The notes beneath the pieces were generated by a model. The model ran no database searches, was not told the DNA's origin, and saw only the letters and a list, made by a program, of their open reading frames with translations. Shown piece by piece: positions 1 to 8,988 of a stretch of 60,491 nt of DNA (position 1 is its first letter; every line of letters starts with the position of its first letter). The position numbers and the translations under genes were made by a program. Origin of the DNA: Flavobacteriales bacterium. Its GTDB lineage: Bacteria > Bacteroidota > Bacteroidia > NS11-12g > UBA955. The stretch is taken from contig CANFLS010000014.1 in NCBI GenBank assembly GCA_947447955.1, positions 1-60,491 on the forward strand, given 5' to 3'.

Positions 1-1191
1 CGATATCATTTTAATTTTCCGGATCCAGCAAAAGCCACAGGCAATGACGAAGAAATTGCAACCGAATTCGCGAGGGTTCGTGAATTGATAAAAACTTACT
101 GCAAAGATTTTGTGATGAACGAATTGCAGCCTGCTTGTGTGAAAGTTGGTGAGGAAAAGAAATCTTTGTCGTTTTTAGATCGATATTTAACTTTATGGAT
201 ATTTTTGGCCATGGCAATTGGTGTGGGTATTGGGTATTTTTTCCCCGATACTGTTTTAAAATCAAATACGAGCAATGGGGGAGTGAACGTCCCACTTGCC
301 ATTGGATTGATTCTGATGATGTTCCCGCCATTGGCAAAGGTGAAATATGAAAAAATGGGAGAAGTTTTCCAAAACAAAAAAGTACTAGGGGTTTCGCTGT
401 TATTGAATTGGGTAATTGGCCCTGTTTTGATGTTTGTATTGGCGGTTACCTTTTTGAAAGACATGCCGCATTACATGGTGGGGTTGATAATAATTGGTTT
501 AGCACGATGTATTGCTATGGTGATTGTTTGGAATGAATTGGCTGAGGGAAACAGAGAATATGCCGCAGGATTGGTGGCTTTGAACAGTGTATTTCAAGTC
601 CTGTTTTTTAGTGTTTATGCCTACATTTTTATAACAGTTTTGCCCGGCTACTTTGGTGTTGAGGGAAGTATTGTGAATATAAACATGATTGAAATTGCAA
701 AAACTGTAGGGCTTTATTTAGGCGTTCCATTTTTAATGGGTATTGTTACGAGAACCTATTTTATAAAAACCAAAGGTGAAGAATGGTTTACAACGCATGT
801 ATTGCCTAAAATTTCACCAATTACTTTAATTGCTTTGCTGTTAACCATTGTATATATGTTCAGTTTGAAAGGGCAAACAATTATTGATATTCCATTGGAT
901 GTATTGAAAATTGCAGTGCCTTTGATGATATACTTTGTGATTATGTTCTTTGTAAGCTTTGTTTTGGGTAAAAGAATGGGTGCAGATTATAGTCAAACTG
1001 CCGCCATTTCATTTACGGCAGCAGGAAATAATTTCGAATTGGCAATAGCCGTTTCGATTGGTGTTTTTGGCATTGGTAGCCCAGAAGCTTTTACGGGAGT
1101 AATTGGACCATTGGTAGAAGTACCTGCTTTAATAGCTTTGGTAAATGCTTCATTTTGGCTGAAAAAGAAACTTTTTCAAAAAGAACTTTAA
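1..1191 (+). CDS. ArsC-ACR3 fusion, arsenate reductase C-terminus plus arsenite efflux permease (5' partial)
   Basis: The frame is open from base 1, so the gene begins outside the window. The first ~35 codons (HFNFPDPA..., then EFARVRELI) resemble the C-terminal helix region of low-molecular-weight-phosphatase-type arsenate reductases. From about base 160 the protein becomes an ACR3-family arsenite permease: it has the family's typical [10 protein letters not shown] entry, about ten hydrophobic segments, and the [11 protein letters not shown] stretch containing the Cys conserved in ACR3 transporters. Known role of the families: reduce arsenate, then export arsenite across the inner membrane. 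There is no stop between the two parts. A separate permease could start at the ATG at 115, but then the reductase frame would still read into it. The ACR3 part is certain; the fusion is likely, pending the upstream sequence. Confidence 0.85.
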   Translation, partial: RYHFNFPDPAKATGNDEEIATEFARVRELIKTYCKDFVMNELQPACVKVGEEKKSLSFLDRYLTLWIFLAMAIGVGIGYFFPDTVLKSNTSNGGVNVPLAIGLILMMFPPLAKVKYEKMGEVFQNKKVLGVSLLLNWVIGPVLMFVLAVTFLKDMPHYMVGLIIIGLARCIAMVIVWNELAEGNREYAAGLVALNSVFQVLFFSVYAYIFITVLPGYFGVEGSIVNINMIEIAKTVGLYLGVPFLMGIVTRTYFIKTKGEEWFTTHVLPKISPITLIALLLTIVYMFSLKGQTIIDIPLDVLKIAVPLMIYFVIMFFVSFVLGKRMGADYSQTAAISFTAAGNNFELAIAVSIGVFGIGSPEAFTGVIGPLVEVPALIALVNASFWLKKKLFQKEL

Positions 1192-1303
1192 TGCATTTGT
1201 GCTTTTAAACTAAGAAAATATCATTATTATCGATGTTTTTTGTCTTTCTCTGAGAATTTATTGCTGTGATTTAAATTCATACTTAAATTGCAGGTCTAAT
1301 TTT

Positions 1304-3334
1304 ATGAAAAAAGGAATATTAGGGCTTATGGGAGCCACAATTTTGACTGCTTTTGTATCTAATTCAGAATACAAAGCGTTGGAATTAAGTTACATGGATA
1401 CTGCGGTATCGCCTGCAGATGATTTTTACAATTACGTAAACGGGAAATGGATGAAGCAAACCGTAATTCCAAATGACAGAAGTCGTTGGGGTTCGTTTGA
1501 TGAACTTGGCAAACGTGCAGATAGTATGAGCCTTGCTGTATTGGAAGAATCAATTAAATCGAATAAATATGCTGCAAAAACAGATCAAGGTAAAGCTGTA
1601 ATGTTGTTCGAATCTGTTTTGGATATTGAAAACAGAAATAAACAAGGAATTGCACCAATCAAACCTTATTTGAATGAAATTAATGCGCTTAAAAATTTAG
1701 AAGCACTTAAAAAATATATTGTTAAGTATGCAACTGCTGGCGAAAATACCATGTTTGATTTGGGTGTTGATGCAGATGCAAAAAATAGCAACCGCAATGT
1801 GGTGAGTATTGGTATTACCGGGTTGGGTTTGCCTGACCGCGATTATTACTTGAAAACAGATGAGAAATCAACGGGCATTCAAGAGAAATACAGAAAATTC
1901 ATAGAAGATGTATTCATGAAATTCGGCACCGACCCAATGGCTGCCAAAGCGAATGCAATTGCAATTTATAACTTTGAAAAGGCTTTGGCGGAGCCAATGC
2001 TTACGCGTGAACAACGCCGTGATCCTGTTGCGCAATACAATCCAATATCTACCAAAGATTTGGCTAAGATGTTAAATGCATTTGATTTGAATGGTACCTT
2101 AAAAGCATATAAAATCAAACCTGACTCCATCATTGTGGGTCAACCTAAGTTTTTAAGTGCTATGAACGAATTGGTTAAATCTACAGATTTTAAAACTGTT
2201 CGTGCTTTCTTTGCTTGGTCTACCATGCGTGGTGGATTGGGTTTATTGAGTGAAGACTTAGAAAAATTATCTTTTTCATTCTATGGACAAACCTTACGCG
2301 GTGTACCTGTTCAAAAGCCTTTGAAAGAACGCGCTTTGGGTGTTGTTAATGGCATTGCAGGTGAAGCATTGGGAAAATTGTATGTAGACAAATATTTCCC
2401 AAATGAAGCCAAAGTAGTTGCAAAGCAAATGGTTGATGATATTATTCAAGCGTATCGTGGTAGAATCAAAAACCTAGATTGGATGAGCGATGCTACCAAG
2501 AAAAAAGCGTTGTTGAAACTTGACAAATTGATGATCAAAATTGGTTTCCCAGACAAATGGAAAGATTATTCTAAATTGGAAATCAAAAACTACAAAATGG
2601 GTGGCAGCTATTATCAAAACATGATCAATGCTTCTAAATTCATGATTGCAAAAAACATGGAGCGTTTTGGCAAACCTGTTGATAAGTCTGAATGGTATAT
2701 GTCGCCACAAACGGTGAACGCATATTACAATCCTTCTTTCAATGAAATCGTTTTCCCAGCTGCAATTTTGCAACCTCCTTTCTTTGACTTTAGAAACGAT
2801 CCTGCTGTAAACTACGGTGGAATTGGTGCAGTTATAGGACATGAAATTTCTCATGGCTTTGACGACCAAGGTGCTCAATTTGATGAAAATGGAAACTTGG
2901 TAAACTGGTGGACAGAAGCGGATGCAAAAGCTTTCAAAGAAAGAGGCAATAAATTGATTGAACAGTTTAATGGCTTTGAAGCTCTTCCAGGTAAATTTGT
3001 AAACGGTGAATTTACCCAAGGTGAAAACATTGGTGATTTGGGCGGCGTAGCTTCGGCATACGACGGTTTACATTTGCACTTAGCTAATATTAAAATTGGT
3101 TTGGTTGATGGTTACACCCAAGACCAACGTTTCTTCCTTTCATGGGCTACCATTTGGCGTTCTAAAGTGAGAGATGCAGAATTGGCAATGCGCTTAATGA
3201 CTGATCCTCATTCTCCTGGATACTTCAGGGCAATAGGTCCTTTGCAAAACCACGAAGGATTTTATAGAGCCTTTAACGTAAAACCAGGTAACAAAATGTA
3301 CAGGGCAGAAGCCGACCGTGTAAAAATTTGGTAA
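1304..3334 (+). CDS. M13 family (PepO/neprilysin-like) zinc metalloendopeptidase
   Basis: At 676 residues this is the usual length for bacterial M13 peptidases. An N-terminal hydrophobic stretch suggests export to the periplasm or cell surface; no clear lipobox is present. The zinc site is visible: HEISH at residues 513-517 followed by GFDDQG, and downstream ENIGDLGG, which supplies the third ligand (Glu) and the conserved Asp of the ExxxD motif. The NAYYNP motif that binds substrate in neprilysins is also present upstream of HEISH. M13 enzymes cleave short peptides. The gene is probably monocistronic: it is followed immediately by two hairpins, the second a strong terminator. Confidence 0.93.
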   Translation: MKKGILGLMGATILTAFVSNSEYKALELSYMDTAVSPADDFYNYVNGKWMKQTVIPNDRSRWGSFDELGKRADSMSLAVLEESIKSNKYAAKTDQGKAVMLFESVLDIENRNKQGIAPIKPYLNEINALKNLEALKKYIVKYATAGENTMFDLGVDADAKNSNRNVVSIGITGLGLPDRDYYLKTDEKSTGIQEKYRKFIEDVFMKFGTDPMAAKANAIAIYNFEKALAEPMLTREQRRDPVAQYNPISTKDLAKMLNAFDLNGTLKAYKIKPDSIIVGQPKFLSAMNELVKSTDFKTVRAFFAWSTMRGGLGLLSEDLEKLSFSFYGQTLRGVPVQKPLKERALGVVNGIAGEALGKLYVDKYFPNEAKVVAKQMVDDIIQAYRGRIKNLDWMSDATKKKALLKLDKLMIKIGFPDKWKDYSKLEIKNYKMGGSYYQNMINASKFMIAKNMERFGKPVDKSEWYMSPQTVNAYYNPSFNEIVFPAAILQPPFFDFRNDPAVNYGGIGAVIGHEISHGFDDQGAQFDENGNLVNWWTEADAKAFKERGNKLIEQFNGFEALPGKFVNGEFTQGENIGDLGGVASAYDGLHLHLANIKIGLVDGYTQDQRFFLSWATIWRSKVRDAELAMRLMTDPHSPGYFRAIGPLQNHEGFYRAFNVKPGNKMYRAEADRVKIW

Positions 3335-3339
3335 TAACT

Positions 3340-3359
3340 AGATACCACGTTTGGTATCT
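3340..3359 (+). repeat. Small perfect hairpin after M13 peptidase gene
   Basis: An 8-bp perfect inverted repeat (AGATACCA / TGGTATCT) with a 4-nt loop begins 5 nt after the stop codon. It is followed directly by the larger terminator hairpin, so the two could fold side by side at the 3' end of the M13 transcript. It lacks its own T-tract. Confidence 0.6.
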
Positions 3360-3361
3360 AT

Positions 3362-3417
3362 AAAGCGTCTAACCATAGAATCAACTGATTTATTTATGGT
3401 TAGACGCTTTTTTTTAT
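3362..3417 (+). terminator. Rho-independent terminator overlapping next gene's start codon
   Basis: A 16-bp perfect inverted repeat (3362-3377 with 3395-3410, arms AAAGCGTCTAACCATA and complement) with a 15-nt loop is followed by a run of T. It should terminate the M13 peptidase transcript. The chosen ATG of the next gene (3396) lies inside the 3' arm, and the T-tract encodes part of its signal peptide. Confidence 0.85.
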
Positions 3418-5237
3418 GTTCGGTATTTTGCCTTTACTTGATTGCAAATGGATTTTCTCAGGCTTCATACGTTAGGCCAAATGCTTCAGCGTATAATCCC
3501 AATAACGACCATTACTACATTACCAATTATTTAGGTAAATCTGTGGTAAAAACCGATCGATCTGGAAACAAATCATACTTTATTCAAAATTTAGATGCCC
3601 CCAATAATATTCTTTATGGGGTTTTCCCATTTGGAGAAGCATTTGTAGTATTGGATTCGAACAAAGGGAAAGTCTTTGATACTTCGGGGAATTTACTTGC
3701 TTCAGTGAGTATTTCAAATGCGAAAAAGCTCACTGATTTGGTATACGACGATAGCCTCAAGGCAATATTTTCAACCGATGTTGAACGTGGTGTTATTTAT
3801 AAAACCACATTCGGTGCAGCGCCGAACTTCACACCATCAACTTCTGTTTGGGTAAGCGGTATTTCGCGTCCCTCAAATTTGATTTTACAAAAGAAGAAAA
3901 ATAGAATTTTATTGGTTCAAGATACAGCGTTCAGCGATTTGTTGGCCATTGATTTAACATCGGCAGCTGTGAGTGTGTTGCGTTCAACCGGATTGAGTAA
4001 TTTATCGGGGTTGGCAGAAGATGCCGAAGGTAATATTTACATCAGCAGCCAATACGAAAAGAATATTTACCAGTGGAATAAGTATTTGACCGGAAGTCCC
4101 AAAAGGGTAGTTGCAGAGCCCAAGCCCGGAGATATTTTTGTGAATGCGGCAAAAGATGAATGGGTGTATTGTTGCATAATTTGCGGAAATGTGTACATCG
4201 CTAAATTGCATACTTTTGGTCCAGCCATTGAAATGTATGCTTGTGCCGGAGATTCGGTTGACGTATATAAAAATACATTAATTAAATGTTTGGGGACATT
4301 CAACAGCAACAATCAGTTTGTGTTAGAACTGAGTTCACCTTCTGGGAATTTTGATACGACTACGGTATTGTCTGTAACAAACGATACCTTACAGCCATTT
4401 TATTTGAGGGTGAAAATTCCAACCAAAACACCTGGTGGGAATAAGTATAAATTCCGCTTTAGAACTACGAATCCTGCCATTAATGGATTCGCTGAGGTTG
4501 CCAAGATCGGGGCCCCGAATGATCAACAGTTCGATTTTGATAGCATGCCGTTTTGTGGACATGGGGAAGAATATTTGGTACCCAAAGACACCATGAATGT
4601 GTCGTTGTATTGGAATCCGCTAACAAAACTTGATTCTACCATTAGGAGGTTTGAGGTTTCGAAAAAAGGGGAGTGGGTGGTTTTGAATACCAAAAACGTG
4701 GGTGGTTGTATGTCAACCGACAGTGTTTATACCTATCCGCTTTTTGACGGACGTCCACACTTGCAATTGAAATCCGACAGTATTTTGTATTGTAGCAATT
4801 TGCCTAAAAATGCCAGGTATTTCCTATGGCTGAAAAATGGAGTGTATTTGAAAGATACTTCTCATGAATTGATTATCAGAGATAGTGGTTACTACCAATT
4901 GATATTTGTGGCCAAAGGCCAAACGGATTGCGATTACGTTTCAGATTCATTGTATACGAAGTATGTTCCTAAAGCGAATTCTTGCATTTGGAATTTTAAT
5001 CAGCCCAAATTACAGGTTTTCCCTAACCCGGTGAATGACAATTTGAATATCTGTTCTAGTAAGCGTCTAATCAGTGTGAATGTTTTTAACCCAATTGGGG
5101 GACTTGTAAAAAAAGTGATTTGTAATGATATTCAATTTCAATTGAATGTAAAAGATTTGCCTGTTGGGATGTATGTTATTGAAGGACTTGATGAATCTGG
5201 AAAGTTATCTAGGGTTCAATTTCAAAAGGTTGATTAA
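3396..5237 (+). CDS. Secreted beta-propeller-like protein with T9SS type A sorting domain
   Basis: I chose the ATG at 3396 over the in-frame TTG at 3351 because it places a clean signal peptide (MVRRFFLCSVFCLYLIANGFSQ-A region) at the N-terminus. Residues ~30-280 read like an SMP-30/NHL-type propeller, with repeated short blocks such as GNIYISS. The middle is beta-rich and Cys-containing with no assigned family. The last ~75 residues (VFPNPVNDNLNI..., then LPVGMYVIEG) match the Por secretion system type A C-terminal sorting domain, so the protein is predicted to cross the outer membrane by the T9SS and be attached or released. The cargo's own function is unknown. Confidence 0.82.
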   Translation: MVRRFFLCSVFCLYLIANGFSQASYVRPNASAYNPNNDHYYITNYLGKSVVKTDRSGNKSYFIQNLDAPNNILYGVFPFGEAFVVLDSNKGKVFDTSGNLLASVSISNAKKLTDLVYDDSLKAIFSTDVERGVIYKTTFGAAPNFTPSTSVWVSGISRPSNLILQKKKNRILLVQDTAFSDLLAIDLTSAAVSVLRSTGLSNLSGLAEDAEGNIYISSQYEKNIYQWNKYLTGSPKRVVAEPKPGDIFVNAAKDEWVYCCIICGNVYIAKLHTFGPAIEMYACAGDSVDVYKNTLIKCLGTFNSNNQFVLELSSPSGNFDTTTVLSVTNDTLQPFYLRVKIPTKTPGGNKYKFRFRTTNPAINGFAEVAKIGAPNDQQFDFDSMPFCGHGEEYLVPKDTMNVSLYWNPLTKLDSTIRRFEVSKKGEWVVLNTKNVGGCMSTDSVYTYPLFDGRPHLQLKSDSILYCSNLPKNARYFLWLKNGVYLKDTSHELIIRDSGYYQLIFVAKGQTDCDYVSDSLYTKYVPKANSCIWNFNQPKLQVFPNPVNDNLNICSSKRLISVNVFNPIGGLVKKVICNDIQFQLNVKDLPVGMYVIEGLDESGKLSRVQFQKVD

Positions 5238-5269
5238 ATAATCAATAAAAAGTAGTTAATTCGTATTCA

Positions 5270-7096
5270 ATGAAGGCAAAATTCTCTTTATCGGATTTCT
5301 TAACAGACAGTAAGTTGGCGGTAACGCGGTTTGTGATTCCTATTGTTCTATCCTTGGTCGGTGCATGCATTGCTATTTATTCTTTCAATGGAAAAGAACT
5401 TTCAGATAACATAATATGCCTTCTTATTACAGTGGGCTTGGGTATTTCTTTGTTTTTTGCATTGGCTATTTTTTTTGAAAATCGTATTTTTTCAATTTGG
5501 TTTAAAATAGGGGCACATTTAACGGCTGCAATTATTTTGGTGTGTATTTTCTTTCAGCTCCGAGAAATGCAACTGTTCGGTTTGGAAAATTGCCCATTAT
5601 TGATCGTTCGATACGCCATTATCTTTCATTTACTCGTATCATTTTTGCCATTTTTAGGAAATAAACTGAACATGGGATTTTGGCATTATAACCGAATTCT
5701 ATTTACCCGAATTTTATTAACTGCAATTTTTATTGCCACTGTCTATTTGGGATTGGCGGCTGCATTGGGTGCAATTTCTCAATTGTTTGGAATTAAGATA
5801 GTACCGGATGTGTTTTTTGATTTATGGGCGATTTGTTTTGGACCAGTTAGTGTCATTTTCTTTTGTGCTGGGGTGCCCAAAGATTTAAACGAGTTAGAAA
5901 ACACCGATGAATATTCAAACGTATTGAGAATTTTTGTTCAGTTTGTATTAATTCCTTTGGTAATCATCTACTTAGTGATTATGTATGCATACTTTGGTAA
6001 AATTGTAATTGAATCCAATTTACCCAAGGGCTTTTTAACGTATTTTGTTCATGCAATGTTGGTTTTAGGGATGTTTGCTTATTTGCTCATTTACCCTTTT
6101 CAATATGTATCAAATTCGAAAATAATTCGCTTTTATACCAAGTTTTTCTTTATTGTTTTGATACCAGTTATTGCCATGCAATTGGTTGGAATTATTACCC
6201 GAATTAGTCAATATGGATTTACTGAAGAACGCTACTTGGTCTTAGCTACCGCTTTATGCGTTGTGAGTATGATTGTGTATTATGTGGTGTTGAGGAAAAA
6301 GAATTTGATTTTTATCCCCGCGGTCATCTTTGTATTTACCCTAATTTCGGTAATTGGTCCATTTAGTGCCACCAATGTCACAATTTGGAGTAGAAAAAAC
6401 CGCATTGAACAGATGGTTACAGAAATGAAAATGTTTGATGGTAAAACATTGAAGCCATTTAAGAAATTAACTAAGAAAGATGCTGTCAATATTCAAAAAT
6501 CTGAAGACTTATACAATGAATTATATTACATGGTTGATGAATACGACATTACAGGGTTGGAACCATTTTTGAAAATAAAATCTTGCCAACAGATAAATAA
6601 TGAACTAATTGAAGCCTCTAAACATACTTTTGTTAGAACAGATTTGAGATCTTATTATGAACTTAAAAACATTCAAAAGAAAGAATTTGAATCAATGATG
6701 TTGAAATTGAATATTTTGAGAGACAATTTAAGTGCTAATATGGCTCCAGAAATGATGATTGAACCTGCAACAATTAAATCATTAGATTTCCCAATTGATT
6801 GTAAACTGCCTTTTGGTGTTCGTCAAATGACAGACGTGGTTTTTGACTACTATGTATCTACGAGCAACACTAAGGCATCTGTTGTAGACAACCAGCAACT
6901 TGAGATTGTGAATGACGGGAAGAAATACATTTTCGATATGTATCCAATCTATAAAATGGAACAAAGCGAAGCAGAAAAAGGATTTTTCTTAAAGGATAAA
7001 CGACCAAATTCGCATGCGGTCTTTGTACTGAAATATGTACGTTATACGCTACAAAACAAGCATATTGATGAAGTTAAAGGTATTCTTTGTGAATAA
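5270..7096 (+). CDS. DUF4153 family multipass membrane protein
   Basis: A 608-residue protein with roughly ten or more hydrophobic segments in residues 15-385, followed by a ~220-residue soluble C-terminal region rich in Lys and Asp. The membrane part matches the DUF4153 pattern seen in Bacteroidota (a repeated NRILFTRILLTAIF-type segment and LGLAAALGAISQLFG). Biochemical function is unknown for this family. It follows the T9SS cargo gene with a 32-bp gap and could be co-transcribed with it. Its stop codon abuts the stop codon of convergent mazG with no intergenic space. Confidence 0.75.
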   Translation: MKAKFSLSDFLTDSKLAVTRFVIPIVLSLVGACIAIYSFNGKELSDNIICLLITVGLGISLFFALAIFFENRIFSIWFKIGAHLTAAIILVCIFFQLREMQLFGLENCPLLIVRYAIIFHLLVSFLPFLGNKLNMGFWHYNRILFTRILLTAIFIATVYLGLAAALGAISQLFGIKIVPDVFFDLWAICFGPVSVIFFCAGVPKDLNELENTDEYSNVLRIFVQFVLIPLVIIYLVIMYAYFGKIVIESNLPKGFLTYFVHAMLVLGMFAYLLIYPFQYVSNSKIIRFYTKFFFIVLIPVIAMQLVGIITRISQYGFTEERYLVLATALCVVSMIVYYVVLRKKNLIFIPAVIFVFTLISVIGPFSATNVTIWSRKNRIEQMVTEMKMFDGKTLKPFKKLTKKDAVNIQKSEDLYNELYYMVDEYDITGLEPFLKIKSCQQINNELIEASKHTFVRTDLRSYYELKNIQKKEFESMMLKLNILRDNLSANMAPEMMIEPATIKSLDFPIDCKLPFGVRQMTDVVFDYYVSTSNTKASVVDNQQLEIVNDGKKYIFDMYPIYKMEQSEAEKGFFLKDKRPNSHAVFVLKYVRYTLQNKHIDEVKGILCE

Positions 7097-7864
7097 TCAC
7101 CCCTTTGCTTTCACCCAGAGTTCTTCCATTTCGTCTAGGGTCATGTCTTTTAATCCTTTGCCCATGATTTCGGCTTCGTTTTCCATGAATTGAAAACGAT
7201 CTTTAAACTTCTTATTGGTGCGTGCTAAGGCATCGTCTGGATTGATACCACTCAGTCTTGCATAATTGACCAACGCAAATAGATAATCGCCAAATTCGGC
7301 CTCTTTGTCTTCCTTGGTAGTGGCTTCTTGGTATTCTTGCCATTCCTCAGTTACCTTTTCATACGCTTTTTCAGCTTCATCCCAGTCAAATCCTACTTGC
7401 GATGCTTTTTCTTGCATGCGATACGCTTTTACCAAACCGTTTAATCCTTTAGGAACACCATCTAAAATGCCATTCTTCTTGCTGCCTTTTTCTTGAAGTT
7501 TTATTTGCTCCCAATTTTGAAGGACTTCTTCTGCGCCGTCAACCTTTACCTCACCATAAATGTGGGGATGTCGGCGGATTAGTTTTTCAATGAGGGATTT
7601 ACAAACCTCGCCAACATCGAATTGGTCTTTTTCATTGGCAATTTTACTGTAGAAAACGATATGAAGTAAAATATCACCAAGTTCTTTTTTAATTTCCTCG
7701 GGGTTATTCTCAATAATTGCTTCAGATAACTCATACGTTTCTTCAATGGTCAAGGTGCGAATGGTTTCCATGGTTTGTTTTTGATCCCAAGGACATTTTT
7801 CCCTCAAATCATTCATCACATCCAATAATTTTGAAAATTGTTCGAGTATTTCTGCGCGATTCAT
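7097..7864 (-). CDS. mazG: Nucleoside triphosphate pyrophosphohydrolase MazG
   Basis: Hydrolyses (d)NTPs to NMP and pyrophosphate, a house-cleaning role. The 255-residue protein has the MazG signatures CPWDQKQT (residues 24-31) and the IEETYEL metal-binding EExxE motif, with a second MazG-like half (WQEYQEA, then EFGDYLFALVN), the usual two-domain layout. It is the last gene of the bamD-to-mazG run. It also has its own candidate TAnnTTTG promoter element in the 17-bp gap after aroC, only 4 nt from the ATG. Confidence 0.95.
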   Translation of the reverse strand: MNRAEILEQFSKLLDVMNDLREKCPWDQKQTMETIRTLTIEETYELSEAIIENNPEEIKKELGDILLHIVFYSKIANEKDQFDVGEVCKSLIEKLIRRHPHIYGEVKVDGAEEVLQNWEQIKLQEKGSKKNGILDGVPKGLNGLVKAYRMQEKASQVGFDWDEAEKAYEKVTEEWQEYQEATTKEDKEAEFGDYLFALVNYARLSGINPDDALARTNKKFKDRFQFMENEAEIMGKGLKDMTLDEMEELWVKAKG

Positions 7865-7868
7865 GCTG

Positions 7869-7876
7869 CAAAAATA
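7869..7876 (-). promoter_or_regulatory. TAnnTTTG -7 element before mazG
   Basis: TATTTTTG on the minus strand lies 4 nt upstream of the mazG ATG. If used, transcription would begin at or within a base or two of the start codon, giving a leaderless mRNA. No convincing -33 TTTG was found upstream within aroC. Confidence 0.35.
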
Positions 7877-7881
7877 CGGAT

Positions 7882-8985
7882 TTAGAAACGTTTGGTGCCC
7901 ATTTCGAGGAATAAATCCATAATGGCCAAATTGGCCATGGATTCTACAATAGGAACTGCCCTAGGCAACACACAAGGGTCGTGGCGGCCAGTGGCAGACA
8001 ACTCAATTGGAGTTAATTCGGCATTTAATGTTTGTTGGGTTTTCCCAATGGTAGACGTAGGTTTGAATGCTATTTCAAAATAAATGGGTTCGCCGGTTGC
8101 CATTCCACCAATAATGCCGCCGGAATGATTGGTTACGGTGCCAATTTCATTGTTGTTGTTCACAACCCAAGAATCATTATTCTCAGATCCTTTCATATTT
8201 GCAACGTGAAATCCTTCCCCAAATGAAATGCCTTTTACCGCATTGATATTTAATATATACAATCCTAAAATTGCTTGCAATTTTCCAAAAACAGGTTCAC
8301 CCAAACCAATTGGGCAATTTTCAATTGAACAGGCAATGATGCCGCCCAAACTGTCACCATCAGATTTCGCTTTTTCGATGGCTTCAATCATTTTGATTGA
8401 AGTGTCTTTGTCTGGACAACGTACAAGGCTTTCTTCAATGACTAATTTTGAGGGAATTTGATCTGTTTTGGGAATTTCAATGGTATGAATTTGCTTTACC
8501 CAAGCAGTAATTTTGATGGGTTCAGGAAGATTGGTTGCATTTGTATTTTCAAGGTATTGTTTCGACAAGGCACCTGCCGCAACCCAGCCGGCAGTAATTC
8601 TAGCACTGCTTCTTCCACCACCTCGGTGGTCGCGAATTCCATACTTTTTTTGATATAAAATATCGGCGTGTCCAGGTCTGAAAACGTCTTTTAAATGGTC
8701 GTAATCTTTTGGCTTGGTATCGTTATTGGCAATAAGGAACGTAATGGGAGAACCTGTAGTTTGTCCCTCAAAAACACCAGAAATCAATTGTACTTCGTCG
8801 GCTTCATTTCTAGAAGTTGTTAAATTGCTTTGGCCCGGTCTTCTGCGCTGCATATCTTGCTCCAACTGTTTCAAATCAATTTGAAAGCCAGATGGAAATC
8901 CATCGAGCACGGCACCAACGGCAGGACCATGGCTTTCGCCAAAGGATGTTAAAGATAGGTTTTTGCCGATGCTGTTTCTAGCCAT
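7882..8985 (-). CDS. aroC: Chorismate synthase
   Basis: Converts 5-enolpyruvylshikimate-3-phosphate to chorismate, the last shikimate step, using reduced FMN. The 367-residue length is typical. Signatures seen: GESHGPAVGAVLDG starting at residue 16, the RRPGQ stretch, the HRGGGRSSARIT FMN-binding loop and ATGRHDPCVLPRAVP near the end. It lies 3 bp downstream of aroA on the same strand and is surely co-transcribed with it. Confidence 0.98.
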   Translation of the reverse strand: MARNSIGKNLSLTSFGESHGPAVGAVLDGFPSGFQIDLKQLEQDMQRRRPGQSNLTTSRNEADEVQLISGVFEGQTTGSPITFLIANNDTKPKDYDHLKDVFRPGHADILYQKKYGIRDHRGGGRSSARITAGWVAAGALSKQYLENTNATNLPEPIKITAWVKQIHTIEIPKTDQIPSKLVIEESLVRCPDKDTSIKMIEAIEKAKSDGDSLGGIIACSIENCPIGLGEPVFGKLQAILGLYILNINAVKGISFGEGFHVANMKGSENNDSWVVNNNNEIGTVTNHSGGIIGGMATGEPIYFEIAFKPTSTIGKTQQTLNAELTPIELSATGRHDPCVLPRAVPIVESMANLAIMDLFLEMGTKRF

Positions 8986-8988
8986 GAT

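Noticed and set aside
2474..3019. 181-codon frame antisense to the M13 peptidase gene
   Set aside because: It mirrors the conserved catalytic region and has no recognisable domain.
3351..3395. TTG start extending the T9SS cargo protein upstream
   Set aside because: The extension runs through both hairpins and puts 15 hydrophilic residues before the signal peptide.
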